64,000 nucleotides of DNA from an uncultured Clostridia bacterium (GCA_947303185.1 CAMYXF010000003.1:185979-249978); one strand, 5' to 3'. Counted from the stretch's first letter, positions 41,314 through 50,731 are shown. Numbers and translations are program-made. The notes: generated by a model not told the origin, from the sequence alone.

Positions 41314-43310
41314 TCCTTGAGTTCTCCCGCCCTTTTTCCAAGCAATTCCTGACCAACAGGCAACATCGATTCTTTTATCTTATCACGGTTATCGTTTATA
41401 TCTGCTTTTACAATATCTTCTGCCATGGCTAAAGCATCCGGAACACTGTCAGCAAGTCTGATATATCCGCAATCACTGATCCACTCATAGCAGCCCTTTA
41501 TCTTATGGCTCAGACTGTCCAACGCGATACATGGAGTATGAGTGATATATGCAAATATCATTCCGTGCAGACGGTCAGTGATGACAAGTTCAGCCGATGC
41601 AAAACGCTCAAGCTTACGGTCTACGATTTCCTTTCTTGAAGCCGGAGCAACAATCCTGGTATAGCATGTGTCCGTGCTGTAGACTTTGTAATTCTTTCTC
41701 AGAGAATCTGCCAGCTGTTTCTGCTGCTCTGCAGGGATAGTTTTTTCTTTGTCGCTTCTCATGCACAAAAGAACACCCTGACGCTTTCTGTCGAGCTGTC
41801 TTTCCATGATCATTGTCATGTCAGGAACAAGACATGTCTTTACTTCAGGCATGTTTGCTTTCATGAATTCAAGACTTATCTTTTCTCGGACAAATACAGT
41901 CAGATCAGGATGCGAACCATAGCATGCCTTCGATTCTTCAAAGCACTTCCTGCCTTCATCTGTATCCATGTTCCAGTAAACGGTCTGCGGGAATACCACG
42001 ATCCTGTTCTTCCTGAATTTCCTGATGATCTTCCTGATCTTAAGTTCCTCTGCCATCCAGAGTTCGCCTATGTTTCCGCCGCCGCTGATAAGAACCAGGC
42101 AGTTCTTAGGAGTCAGTTTTGAATATAAAGGAATGAGTCTGTCGGCTCCGGCGCAATCGAAAACCTTTATTCCGTTTGCATTGCAGTATTCTTCTTCGGC
42201 CAGGAAGATCGCCTGGTCACCAAGGTTCTCATAAACAGGCGAATTAAACATAACCGCCTGATACTTACGGATATTACCCATATAGTGAGCAACACGCTTT
42301 ATTGCAGCAAATCCTTCTTTGAAGAACTTGCCCACGCGTATTGCAAAACATAGACCTTTAACTCCAAATACGAGAAGCACAAGGCTCTTCAACTTATTCT
42401 TAAAGCCTCTGCCTGCTCCGAAGATCAACTTGCGCGGAATGCGCTTTTTGGAGCTGCCCTTAAATGACTTGATCTCCCACAAATATTTCTCGGCCCAGTT
42501 GGATAAGAGTATCTTTCTTTGTTCCTGATCTCCAATCCGGTTTTGGAAAAACTGATGCAGCTGTTCCATAACACATACATAAGAGTCGATGTGTTTTTCT
42601 TGGGAATCTGAATCAGTAATTGAACCTTCTCTAATGCGGTAACAGTATACCTTCTCAGGAAGATACTGAACCTTTGAAGAACCGCAGATCACTTGTGGTG
42701 TCCACAGTTCGTCCTCATGAATCAGCCCCTTTTCAAATAACAGATTGTTCTCCAGAAGATATTCTCTTTTTGCTGCGAGCAGCCATGCGGTAACGGCATA
42801 TTTCCTGTGATCTTTAATCTGCTTTACAAGAGCATCCGTTCCGGGCATGTATTCTTTATCTTTGGAAAGTCCGCCGTGAGCCAGAATCGCTTCATATCCT
42901 GATTCGATTTCATAATCATCTTCGTTAATGGAAACACCATCCCATAACAAAACATCTGCTTCAGTTGTCTGCAAAAGTTCCAGTGCTTTCTGCATGCCTT
43001 CGGGAATGACCATGTCGTCGGAATCAAGGAAGAAAACGTATTTGCCTGATGCCTGATTTAATCCGTAATTTCTTGCATCCGAGAGACCGCCGTTGGTCTT
43101 GTGGAAGCTTTTTATAAAACCATATTCTGAAGAATATTTATCTGCGATCTCACCTGAAAAATCCGTTGAACCGTCGTCAACGATTATTATCTCAGTATCT
43201 TCAATTCCTTTGGTTCTGATAAGCAAATCAAGACAGCGTTCAAGATAATCCCCGACGTTATAAACGGGAATTACTATAGACAAATTCAGCTGTCTCTCGC
43301 TACTTTCCAA
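41310..43310 (-). CDS. GT2 glycosyltransferase fused to polysaccharide pyruvyl transferase
   Basis: A 666-residue bifunctional protein. Residues about 8-260 are a GT2 domain (LSIVIPVYNVGDYLERCLD, VDDGSTD, GGLSDARNYGL, FFLDSDDM), which transfers a sugar from a nucleotide sugar. After a basic linker (about 265-345), residues about 350-640 are a polysaccharide pyruvyl transferase domain (YENLGDQAIFL, LISGGGNIGELW, FPQTVYW, ITDRLHGMIFA, LDSLSHKI), which makes pyruvate ketals on sugars from phosphoenolpyruvate. A natural inference is that it adds a sugar and pyruvylates the product. Translation starts at TTG 43310 after GAGAGG. Confidence 0.88.
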   Translation of the reverse strand: MESSERQLNLSIVIPVYNVGDYLERCLDLLIRTKGIEDTEIIIVDDGSTDFSGEIADKYSSEYGFIKSFHKTNGGLSDARNYGLNQASGKYVFFLDSDDMVIPEGMQKALELLQTTEADVLLWDGVSINEDDYEIESGYEAILAHGGLSKDKEYMPGTDALVKQIKDHRKYAVTAWLLAAKREYLLENNLLFEKGLIHEDELWTPQVICGSSKVQYLPEKVYCYRIREGSITDSDSQEKHIDSYVCVMEQLHQFFQNRIGDQEQRKILLSNWAEKYLWEIKSFKGSSKKRIPRKLIFGAGRGFKNKLKSLVLLVFGVKGLCFAIRVGKFFKEGFAAIKRVAHYMGNIRKYQAVMFNSPVYENLGDQAIFLAEEEYCNANGIKVFDCAGADRLIPLYSKLTPKNCLVLISGGGNIGELWMAEELKIRKIIRKFRKNRIVVFPQTVYWNMDTDEGRKCFEESKACYGSHPDLTVFVREKISLEFMKANMPEVKTCLVPDMTMIMERQLDRKRQGVLLCMRSDKEKTIPAEQQKQLADSLRKNYKVYSTDTCYTRIVAPASRKEIVDRKLERFASAELVITDRLHGMIFAYITHTPCIALDSLSHKIKGCYEWISDCGYIRLADSVPDALAMAEDIVKADINDNRDKIKESMLPVGQELLGKRAGELKE

Positions 43311-43316
43311 CCGCGC

Positions 43317-44318
43317 TTATCCTCTCTTAAAAATCTTATAGAAAAACACTTTAACAGCCAGGAGGATAACCCTGCACTTATCAACAAAGCGTCCTGAAGT
43401 TTTCCACAGAAGTCCCAGATCTATCTGTCTTGCATATCCGTATTTGCAGAAATCATATTGGAAGATCATGTGAAGATAGCGGCGTGTCAAAGTTGCCTTC
43501 AGCTTTTTGTTGAGTGCTGTATCTTCTATTCTTTCATCACAGAAACCGTAGAGCTTGGAATAAACATAAATCAGCGATTCAATGTTTCTTGTCCAGTCGA
43601 TCTTCTCTGGATTGGTGATAGAGCCGATGTGAATCCTGTAGCGGTATACCTTCTCCGGAATGTATCTCACACTCCCTGCCAAAAGCAGGACCTGTATTAC
43701 CCACAATTCGTCTTCATGAAGAATGCCATTTGCAAAATAAAGATCGTTCTCAAGAAGGAACTCTCTTCTGTGCAATCCGAGCCATACGGTTGCAGGAAAA
43801 CTCATGCATGCATCAAGCTGTTCCTTTATTGCCTGCTGACCGGATATTACTCCGTCACCTGCATTTAGACCAATGTGGATAAAATAGTCTTTTCTCTTTT
43901 GCGGAATCTCAGTTCCTTCGTCATCGAAAATATCTGCGTCCCACAAAATAACATCTTCATTTGAATTGCCGATGTCCTTTATAGCACGCGAAAACAATTC
44001 CGGATCAACTTCATCATCTGCATCACAAAAGAAAACATATTTGCCTGTGGCTTTTTTCAGGCCTGCATTTCTTGCTTCAGACGGTCCTTCATTGGATTTG
44101 CGTATAACCGTTATGTTCTTATTTGACTGTGCATATCTTTCAGCTATATCAGCTGAAGAATCATCAGACCCGTCATCTACCAGAATTATCTCCGCATTCT
44201 CGATACCTGAAGTTTTCAATAACGCCTCAAGACACCTGCCGAGATATTTCTCAGCATTAAATACGGGGATTACGACTGATAATGCAGCGTTTTCTGAATT
44301 GGAAATGATACCGGTCAT
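43317..44318 (-). CDS. GT2 glycosyltransferase
   Basis: A 333-residue GT-A fold glycosyltransferase. Motifs: LSVVIPVFNAEKYLGRCLE, LVDDGSDD, GPSEARNAGL and the metal-binding FFCDADDEVD. The C-terminal half (HRREFLLENDLYFANGILHEDELW) matches its two operon paralogues, indicating duplication. A basic hydrophobic tail may contact the membrane. The sugar is unknown. It lies nine bases from the previous and six from the next gene. Confidence 0.9.
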   Translation of the reverse strand: MTGIISNSENAALSVVIPVFNAEKYLGRCLEALLKTSGIENAEIILVDDGSDDSSADIAERYAQSNKNITVIRKSNEGPSEARNAGLKKATGKYVFFCDADDEVDPELFSRAIKDIGNSNEDVILWDADIFDDEGTEIPQKRKDYFIHIGLNAGDGVISGQQAIKEQLDACMSFPATVWLGLHRREFLLENDLYFANGILHEDELWVIQVLLLAGSVRYIPEKVYRYRIHIGSITNPEKIDWTRNIESLIYVYSKLYGFCDERIEDTALNKKLKATLTRRYLHMIFQYDFCKYGYARQIDLGLLWKTSGRFVDKCRVILLAVKVFFYKIFKRG

Positions 44319-44327
44319 AAATTCATT

Positions 44328-45287
44328 TTAATGTATAAACAAGTTAAGTCCCAATGCCAATACTTTGTGTCTGAATTTCAGAGCGGTTCTCTTGATACGG
44401 TCTTTGTCTATGTCTTTCGCGCAGTCAAAACGCCAGAACCTGTATTTGTAGATCATGTGAAGATATCTTTTCGTAAGGTTCCCCTCAAGATATTTTCTTA
44501 AAGGGTCATCTGCAAGCGTATCTTCATAGTATTTGTAGAGCTTGGGATAGACATACATCATGGCCTTAACGTTCTTCTCGATATCTACGTGATCGGGATT
44601 GGTAACAGAGCCGTGGCGGATCCTGTAAAGATATATCTTCTCAGGGATATAGACGACGCTTTTAGCATTCAGAAATACCTGTGGGATCCATAATTCGTCT
44701 TCATATGTCGTTCCTTCTTCAAGAAAAAGACCGTTATCAAGAAGGTAATCTCTTCTGTACGCGCCAAGGCAGACGCTTGCTATGAGACCTTTGCCGTCCT
44801 TGACCAAAGACTCTACGACCTGTCTTCCGGTATAAGTCTTCTCCACCCTTTCAAGTCCGCAGTGCGAGAAGTAGCTTGTGTTCTTACGTGACAGGATGCT
44901 CTTCTCTTCGTAGATGATGTCACAGTCCCAAAGGAAAACATCTGCTGAGGAAGTTTTGGTTTTCGCGATGAAATCAGAAAACAAAGCCGGATCTATCTCG
45001 TCATCAGAATCGCAAAAGAAAATGTATTTGCCGCGTGCTTCTTTGATTCCTAGATTTCTGCTTGAGGAAGCGCCGCCGTTTTCCTTATGAAATGAGCGGA
45101 TGTTTTCGTGGGCGGCAGCATAACTGTCAGCTATCTCGCCCGACTTGTCCGATGAACCGTCATCGACGAGGATAATGTCCGTCTCCTCTATTCCTTCCGC
45201 TTTTAAAAGCGAATCAATGCACATGGAAAGATACTTCTCTACATTGAAGACGGGAATGATTATAGACAGACTCGGATTATCGGGCAC
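44328..45287 (-). CDS. GT2 glycosyltransferase
   Basis: A 319-residue GT-A fold glycosyltransferase paralogous to the next gene: LSIIIPVFNVEKYLSMCID, LVDDGSSD, GASSSRNLGI and FFCDSDDEID, then YRRDYLLDNGLFLEEG. I chose GTG 45287, nine bases after GAGGAG; longer in-frame starts fall inside the pssE-like gene. It is the third gene of the operon and would extend the lipid-linked unit started by the PssDE-like pair. Confidence 0.88.
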   Translation of the reverse strand: MPDNPSLSIIIPVFNVEKYLSMCIDSLLKAEGIEETDIILVDDGSSDKSGEIADSYAAAHENIRSFHKENGGASSSRNLGIKEARGKYIFFCDSDDEIDPALFSDFIAKTKTSSADVFLWDCDIIYEEKSILSRKNTSYFSHCGLERVEKTYTGRQVVESLVKDGKGLIASVCLGAYRRDYLLDNGLFLEEGTTYEDELWIPQVFLNAKSVVYIPEKIYLYRIRHGSVTNPDHVDIEKNVKAMMYVYPKLYKYYEDTLADDPLRKYLEGNLTKRYLHMIYKYRFWRFDCAKDIDKDRIKRTALKFRHKVLALGLNLFIH

Positions 45288-45300
45288 TATCGGTTGCTCC

Positions 45301-45795
45301 TCATTTGAACAGTTTGTCGCAAGCCTCGGATAACTTACCACAGAAGCCTTCAATGTCAGGCTCATATGGTCTGGCATCCATCCCCTTTATTATCTCATCA
45401 TAACGGGTAAGAATGTCACCTAAATCATTTATATCTTCAATCAGGATAATATTGTGTCTCTGCTTTTTGAGTTCGCGTCCGATCTCGAGCTGATGGTCAT
45501 CGACGTGCTCGCCCAGTGAGTGACGTCTGGGAACGACGATCGGTACTTTGCCGAGATTTACGACTTCGATGTAGCAGCAGGGGCCGCCGTGGGTAACCAC
45601 GACCCTTGCATCACGGACGAACTTGTCCATCTCTGCCTGCTTGTAGAAATTCTGCCAGACACAGTGCTTGGGCTGGTATGTGGAATAGCCGGTCTGGACG
45701 ATGACTTCCTCGTCATGCTCACCGGCCCATTTATCTATGTATTCGACCAGACGGTTAAACTGCTGCTCGTGTGTTCCTACAGTAACTAATATCAT
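45301..45795 (-). CDS. PssE/Alg13-like glycosyltransferase subunit
   Basis: A 164-residue protein matching the C-terminal, donor-binding half of a split GT-B enzyme (Alg13/PssE): ILVTVGTHEQQFNRLVEYID, QTGYSTY and VVVTHGGPCCYIEVV, which binds the UDP-sugar. It needs the PssD/Alg14-like partner encoded two bases upstream, which anchors it to the membrane acceptor. Together they usually add the second sugar (glucuronate or hexosamine) to a lipid-linked primer. Confidence 0.9.
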   Translation of the reverse strand: MILVTVGTHEQQFNRLVEYIDKWAGEHDEEVIVQTGYSTYQPKHCVWQNFYKQAEMDKFVRDARVVVTHGGPCCYIEVVNLGKVPIVVPRRHSLGEHVDDHQLEIGRELKKQRHNIILIEDINDLGDILTRYDEIIKGMDARPYEPDIEGFCGKLSEACDKLFK

Positions 45796-45797
45796 GC

Positions 45798-46262
45798 TTA
45801 GAAAAGGCTCCCGTAATATACAGCTTTAGGAAAGATCTCTTTCATCTGTTCCCACTGGACGATGAAAATGTCGGATATCTTGTAGCAGAGCTTGCCCGAG
45901 AGCGAAGCCTTGTTGATCCTGTCGAAAGTCTCAATGTAGATGAGCTTGGCACCCATCATCTTTCCGATATAGAAAAATGGAACGGCAGGTGCGGCACCGG
46001 CTGATATGATCACGTCCGGCCTTTCCTTGCGAAGGATCTTGATTGCTCTGTGCGTGTTGATGATCAAAGCCTTAATGCTTCTGTTCGATGGAAAATAGAC
46101 GGGATAAATCGTCTCGCCCTTCAACTGGCTTCTGGCATCTTCCTTATCGAAAGTAGCCCAAAAGCGTTCTTTCCCCTCCCAAAATGGCTTCAAAATGTAA
46201 AGATGGTCAAGATGTCCCCCGGACGAACCGACGAGGCACACCTTTATTTTTTTGTCGCTCAT
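45798..46262 (-). CDS. PssD/Alg14-like glycosyltransferase subunit
   Basis: A 154-residue partner of the PssE-like protein: KVCLVGSSGGHLDHLY at the start, SAGAAPAVPFFYIGK and KLIYIETFDRI are Alg14/PssD landmarks. It supplies membrane attachment and acceptor binding. It is the first gene of the polysaccharide operon; a -10 box lies about 40 bases upstream. The primer transferase (phosphoglycosyl transferase) that normally precedes it is not in the window. Confidence 0.9.
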   Translation of the reverse strand: MSDKKIKVCLVGSSGGHLDHLYILKPFWEGKERFWATFDKEDARSQLKGETIYPVYFPSNRSIKALIINTHRAIKILRKERPDVIISAGAAPAVPFFYIGKMMGAKLIYIETFDRINKASLSGKLCYKISDIFIVQWEQMKEIFPKAVYYGSLF

Positions 46263-46300
46263 TTAATCTACCCTTATTATTTATTTTATCCCTGTCAGCC

Positions 46301-46306
46301 ATTATA
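46301..46306 (-). promoter_or_regulatory. -10 box of the polysaccharide operon
   Basis: TATAAT on the minus strand, 38 bases before the pssD-like start. The -35 region is poor (GATATT or TTGTGA at non-ideal spacing). Confidence 0.45.
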
Positions 46307-46471
46307 CAACATAACGGACAAAAATATCACAAATCCAATTATTATCAAGGGTTTTTTATATTTTGACCCGGTCCCGAGGGCGGCTTTTTTCTGAACTTTT
46401 CAAACACAAAGAATAAAATAGTCGTAATCCTCCTATGATAAAATGAAGTAAATAATAGCGGAGGGGACCTG

Positions 46472-48082
46472 ATGGATCTGTTCAAAGTTTTTATTTGTGA
46501 AGACGAGAGCATCGTGCGCGAAGGTCTGCGCGACATGATCCCGTGGGAGAAATACGGCTTCGAATTCGTAGGAGACGCTCCCGACGGCGAGATGGCCCTG
46601 CCCATGATCCGCAAGCTCAAGCCCGACGTACTCATCACCGACATCACGATGCCGTTCATGGACGGCCTTTCTTTGAGCAAGACGGTCACCAAAGAGCTCC
46701 CCAACATCAAGATCATCGTAATCTCCGGTTACAGCGATTTTGAGTACGCGCGAAAAGCCATCGAGATCGGCGTCGAGCAGTACCTCTTAAAGCCCGTCAC
46801 CAAGACCGACATGATCAACGCCCTTGAAGGCGTCCGCAAGAAGATCACCGAAGAGAACGAGCAGAAAGATTACGTTAAGCTCTACGAGCAGGAGTTCAAG
46901 AAATTCGAGCGTCTGTCGCACAGGGTATTTTTCGAGAAGCTCGTAGAAGGCTCTTTATCAGTACAGGAGATCTACGAAGAGGCCGACAAGCTCCACTTAA
47001 ACCTCTCGGCCGACGGATATAACATTGTTATATTCTCGATCAGGGACCTCGATCAGTCCACTTATTCCGATGAGGCTTCCGGCGTTACCGAGAATCTCCT
47101 GAACCAGTTCCTGCAATATCCCGATTACATCATTTTCAGATGCAATCTCTTCTCATATGCCGTACTCATCAAGGGCGACGAAGAGAGTTTAAAGCGCATG
47201 GAAGAAAAGTGCGTCAAGATGATCGGCCAGCACTGCGAACAGGCTTCGGCAACTCTCGACTGGCACGTAGCGGTCGGCGTAGCGACAAACAGATTGAGCG
47301 GCCTTTCGTCCTGCTACCAGGATGCTAACCGCGCATTTGCTTACAGACACATCTTCCCTAACCAGCATATCTTCACGTCAGAGCAGATCAATTCAGAGAC
47401 ATATGCTCCTGACGAGAGCGAGCTCCATAAGATCGATGCGGGCAAGTTCGACCCTATGATCATCAGATATTTCGTACAGACCGGTACCGCGGGCGAAGTC
47501 GAGACGTTTGCCAGCGACTATCTCAAGAGCCTTGAGACGAGCGTCAATTCTATCCTGTTCCGTTACTACCTGCTCGTAAGCATCAGGGTCAATGTCGAAC
47601 TCGCGCTCAAGGAAGCTGACGTCGATTCAGAGCAGATAGCAAACAGCCTTCCCACGTTCGACACGAACATCACGGCAGAGGAAGTTAAGCCCTATCTCAT
47701 CGAAGCGCTTTCAGTCGCGATCAAGATGCGCGATGCCGAAGCACAGAAGCGTGGCAATGACATCATCAACAATGCGGTCGATTACATAAACGAACACTAT
47801 GCGGATGAAGACATATCACTCGATTCCGTTGCAGAAGAGATCAACATCAGCGCCAACTACTTGAGCGCCCTGTTCTCAAACAAGGTCGGATTGTCCTTCG
47901 TCGAGTACATCACCAAGAAGAGAATGGCCAAGGCGAAGATCCTTTTGCGCAACACGAGCAAGAGGTCCGGCGAGATAGCAAACGAGATCGGTTACAGGGA
48001 TCCCAGATATTTCTCATTCGTATTCAAGAAGAACCAGGGCTGCACCCCCAGCCAGTACCGTAACGGAGAAGTTGCTGAATAA
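46472..48082 (+). CDS. YesN-type AraC response regulator
   Basis: A 536-residue response regulator. The receiver (1-125) has the phospho-acceptor D57 in LITDITMPF, acidic pocket E10-D11, and the switch Lys in YLLKPVTK. A middle region (about 130-420) of the YesN type precedes the C-terminal AraC double helix-turn-helix (about 430-536: ISLDSVAEEINISANYLS, GEIANEIGYRDPRYFS). It would activate sugar genes when phosphorylated by the kinase encoded next; TAATG joins the two genes. GGAGGGG lies before the ATG. Confidence 0.93.
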   Translation: MDLFKVFICEDESIVREGLRDMIPWEKYGFEFVGDAPDGEMALPMIRKLKPDVLITDITMPFMDGLSLSKTVTKELPNIKIIVISGYSDFEYARKAIEIGVEQYLLKPVTKTDMINALEGVRKKITEENEQKDYVKLYEQEFKKFERLSHRVFFEKLVEGSLSVQEIYEEADKLHLNLSADGYNIVIFSIRDLDQSTYSDEASGVTENLLNQFLQYPDYIIFRCNLFSYAVLIKGDEESLKRMEEKCVKMIGQHCEQASATLDWHVAVGVATNRLSGLSSCYQDANRAFAYRHIFPNQHIFTSEQINSETYAPDESELHKIDAGKFDPMIIRYFVQTGTAGEVETFASDYLKSLETSVNSILFRYYLLVSIRVNVELALKEADVDSEQIANSLPTFDTNITAEEVKPYLIEALSVAIKMRDAEAQKRGNDIINNAVDYINEHYADEDISLDSVAEEINISANYLSALFSNKVGLSFVEYITKKRMAKAKILLRNTSKRSGEIANEIGYRDPRYFSFVFKKNQGCTPSQYRNGEVAE

Positions 48083-49521
48083 TGAAGTCTCCGGCAGGAA
48101 AGAAATCACGCGCCAATTCGGTACAGAAAAAGATGTACCGTCTTATGCTGCAGATGTTCATTCCGATCGTGGTCATCCTGGTCAGTATTTTCGTAATGCT
48201 CTTAACGCGTAACCTCATTTACGCATCGGTGTCGGGCAACATCGTAAAAGCTTCAGGATTCAACCAGGACTTCAAAGATGAGATCGATCTTCAGATGTAT
48301 CTCTACGTTGCGGGAAGCAGCGATGAGAAGCCGTGGGATGACGTTGAAGCCGCAAGAACCCTCGCAGAAGACCTTTTGAAGAACACTTCCAATCCCGACG
48401 GCCGTATGGCAATGACCAACGTCCTCTCTCTTTGCGACAGCCTCAGTACCTACATGGAGAACATCGACTCCATCGCAAGTTACGAAGACCGAATGAAAGA
48501 GCTCGAGACGAACATTTACGGCATCACGCAGCTCATCGAAGACTACATGTATTCGTACCTCTACTACGAGGCCGGTGAGATGGCTAACATCCAGAAGCAG
48601 ATCGACCTCCTGCTCTCCATCGAGATCGCATTCGTCGTTTTACTGCTCATCATCGTCATTCCTGTCGTTTTAAGCCGTGCCGTTAAGATCTCGAAAAGCA
48701 TCACCGATCCTATCGTTGCAATGAACGGCCGAGTCGAGCAGATCGGCGGCGGTGACTTGAGCCCGCAGACGCCTGTCGCAACAGACGACCCGAGTCTTGC
48801 GTCGCTCAGTACCGGTATCGAAGACATGGCGGCAAGACTTGATAAGCAGATTGAACTTAACCGCCAGGAGCAGATCAAGCTCAGGGATATCGAGCTGTCG
48901 CTGATCCAGGCACAGATCAATCCGCACTTCCTCTACAACACACTCGATGCGATCGTGTGGCTCATCGAGATCGGCAAGAACGACCAGGCCGAGCAGATGG
49001 TAACGAGCCTTTCGTCTTACTTCCGCTCATTCTTGAGTGACGGCCGTGACATCGTAACCGTTGCAGAAGAAAAGCAGCACATCAAGAGTTACCTTGAGAT
49101 CCAGCAGGTCCGTTACAGGGACATCATGGAATATGAGATCGACATCGATCCTTCAATCGAGAATACAAAGCTTCCCAAGATGACTTTGCAGCCTCTTGTC
49201 GAAAATGCGATCTATCACGGCTTAAAACCCAAGCGCGGCAAAGGTAAGATCATCGTTACCGGTGTCCGCGAAAACGACGACATTATTCTCAAAGTATCCG
49301 ACACGGGTCTTGGTATGAGCGACGAAGAACTTGATACGTTAAAGACAAGAGTTCTCAACGAAGATACAACAAGCTTCGGACTTACTTCAGCATATAAGAG
49401 ACTTAAACTTCTTTACGGCGATGAGTTCACCTTCAACATTGAGAGTAAACCTCAGGAAGGTACATCGATCAGCTTTAAGATTCCGGGAAAGGCAGACATA
49501 GATAATGAGACGATTCTTTGA
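48082..49521 (+). CDS. YesM/LytS-type sensor histidine kinase
   Basis: A 479-residue membrane kinase. A first helix (about 20-42), an extracytoplasmic region of about 130 residues, a second helix (about 178-200) and HAMP (about 200-255) precede the His-kinase domain with H282 in QINPHFLYNTLD and ATPase motifs QPLVENAIYHG and DTGLGMS. Such kinases phosphorylate YesN-type regulators. The extracytoplasmic part is small, and the next gene (overlapping by 17 bases) encodes a sugar-binding lipoprotein that may present the ligand to it. Confidence 0.93.
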   Translation: MKSPAGKKSRANSVQKKMYRLMLQMFIPIVVILVSIFVMLLTRNLIYASVSGNIVKASGFNQDFKDEIDLQMYLYVAGSSDEKPWDDVEAARTLAEDLLKNTSNPDGRMAMTNVLSLCDSLSTYMENIDSIASYEDRMKELETNIYGITQLIEDYMYSYLYYEAGEMANIQKQIDLLLSIEIAFVVLLLIIVIPVVLSRAVKISKSITDPIVAMNGRVEQIGGGDLSPQTPVATDDPSLASLSTGIEDMAARLDKQIELNRQEQIKLRDIELSLIQAQINPHFLYNTLDAIVWLIEIGKNDQAEQMVTSLSSYFRSFLSDGRDIVTVAEEKQHIKSYLEIQQVRYRDIMEYEIDIDPSIENTKLPKMTLQPLVENAIYHGLKPKRGKGKIIVTGVRENDDIILKVSDTGLGMSDEELDTLKTRVLNEDTTSFGLTSAYKRLKLLYGDEFTFNIESKPQEGTSISFKIPGKADIDNETIL

Positions 49522-50497
49522 TAAAGCTCTTAGCATATTCTTAAGTTTTGCACTGGTCTGCGGCATGGCCGGATGCTCGTTCCGCCCTGAACAGGAAACT
49601 TCCGATCCTGATGTCTTTGTCATCGGATTCTCACAGGTCGGTTCGGAATCCGACTGGAGAATTGCAAATACAAAATCGATGAACGATACGTTCGCGAATA
49701 ATCCTGACTACGAACTCGTAATGGATAACGCAAGACAGCAGCAGGAAAACCAGTTCGCAGCAGTACGCCGCTTTATCCTTGAAGGTGTGGATTTCATCAT
49801 CATCGCGCCTACGGTAGAAGACGGATGGCAGACGATCCTTACTGAGGTTCACGATGCGGGAATCCCTGTAATCATCATGGACAGATCTGTTGCAGTCGAT
49901 GACGAAGATCTCTATCTCACGAACATCGGTTCTGACTTTTTGCATCAGGGAAATCTCGCTGTCGAATGGCTTGAAGATGAGATTCCCGAAGACACAGAAA
50001 TAAAGATACTTCATCTCCAGGGAACGATCGGCGCCACAGCTCAGATCCAGCGTACAAAAGCTCTCGAAGATGCAGTTGCAACACATCCCAACTGGGAGAT
50101 CACAAGCCAGCTCTACGGCGACTTCACCGAAGCAAAAGCATATGAGGTCATGACCGACTACTTAAAAGAAAACAATGACATCGACGTGCTCTACAGCGAG
50201 AACGACAACATGACTTTCGGTGCGATGAGAGCGCTTGATGAAGCAGGCATCTCTTACGGTAACGGCGGCCAGGTAAAAATCATAACTTTCGATGCTACAA
50301 AAGAAGCATTGCAGTACTGCCACGACGGCAAGATCAATCTCTGTGTCGAATGTAATCCGATGTTTGGTCCGCGCGTAAAAGAACTCATCGAAAACTACAG
50401 GAACGGACTGCCGATCCCGAAGCACGTTTACGTTGATGAATCTGCTTATACGACGCAGGACATCACACAGGAATTTGTTGATTCGAGAGAGTACTGA
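49505..50497 (+). CDS. YtfQ-like sugar-binding lipoprotein, probable sensor partner
   Basis: A 330-residue exported lipoprotein of the periplasmic-binding-protein type I fold. Lipobox MAGC puts Cys near residue 23. The mature protein begins FVIGFSQVGSESDWRIANTKS and has DFIIIAPTVEDGW, IPVIIMDRSV and LYSENDNMTFGAMRAL, the pattern of YtfQ (galactofuranose/arabinofuranose) binding proteins. It is paralogous to the transporter's binding protein at 52226-53257 but is encoded in the kinase operon, overlapping that gene by 17 bases. I infer a sensor role, as for XylFII with its LytS/YesN pair in clostridia. It ends before a strong terminator. Confidence 0.88.
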   Translation: MRRFFDKALSIFLSFALVCGMAGCSFRPEQETSDPDVFVIGFSQVGSESDWRIANTKSMNDTFANNPDYELVMDNARQQQENQFAAVRRFILEGVDFIIIAPTVEDGWQTILTEVHDAGIPVIIMDRSVAVDDEDLYLTNIGSDFLHQGNLAVEWLEDEIPEDTEIKILHLQGTIGATAQIQRTKALEDAVATHPNWEITSQLYGDFTEAKAYEVMTDYLKENNDIDVLYSENDNMTFGAMRALDEAGISYGNGGQVKIITFDATKEALQYCHDGKINLCVECNPMFGPRVKELIENYRNGLPIPKHVYVDESAYTTQDITQEFVDSREY

Positions 50498-50529
50498 TAC
50501 TAACGCTTATATCAAAAATCAGACAAAAG

Positions 50530-50563
50530 TCAGGGCGTACTATGACAAACACCCTGATTTTTT
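50530..50563 (+). terminator. Terminator of the sensor operon
   Basis: TCAGGGCGT (50530-50538) pairs with the ACACCCTGA region (50549-50557), followed by TTTTTTG. The left part also belongs to a sequence shared with 8334-8359. Confidence 0.88.
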
Positions 50564-50587
50564 GTTTGCCGCGAGAAAAATCACACT

Positions 50588-50613
50588 AAAAGTCATACTG
50601 CAGTGTGACTTTT
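50588..50613. repeat. 26-base palindrome
   Basis: AAAAGTCA-T-ACTG joined to CAGT-G-TGACTTTT: a palindrome centred at 50600/50601 with one mismatched pair. It lies between the terminator and the tandem repeats. Confidence 0.75.
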
Positions 50614-50617
50614 TGCG

Positions 50618-50731
50618 TGACTTTTGGATTATGTTTTCGCTATGAAAAAGCGAAATGACTTTTGGATTATGTTTTCGCTCTGAAAAAGCGACTTGACTCT
50701 GGGATTATGTTTTCGGCCTGAAAAATACTGA
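50618..50731. repeat. Three tandem 38-base repeats
   Basis: Units at 50618-50655, 50656-50693 and 50694-50731, with a degenerate fourth running into the end of the AraR-like gene. Units 1 and 2 are near identical; unit 3 diverges. Each has TTCGCT / AGCGAA-type arms (weak in unit 3) and the core GGATTATGTTTTCG. No spacers, so not a CRISPR. Confidence 0.88.

Noticed and set aside
50618..50731. Possible CRISPR array
   Set aside because: The 38-base units abut with no variable spacers and no cas genes are present.
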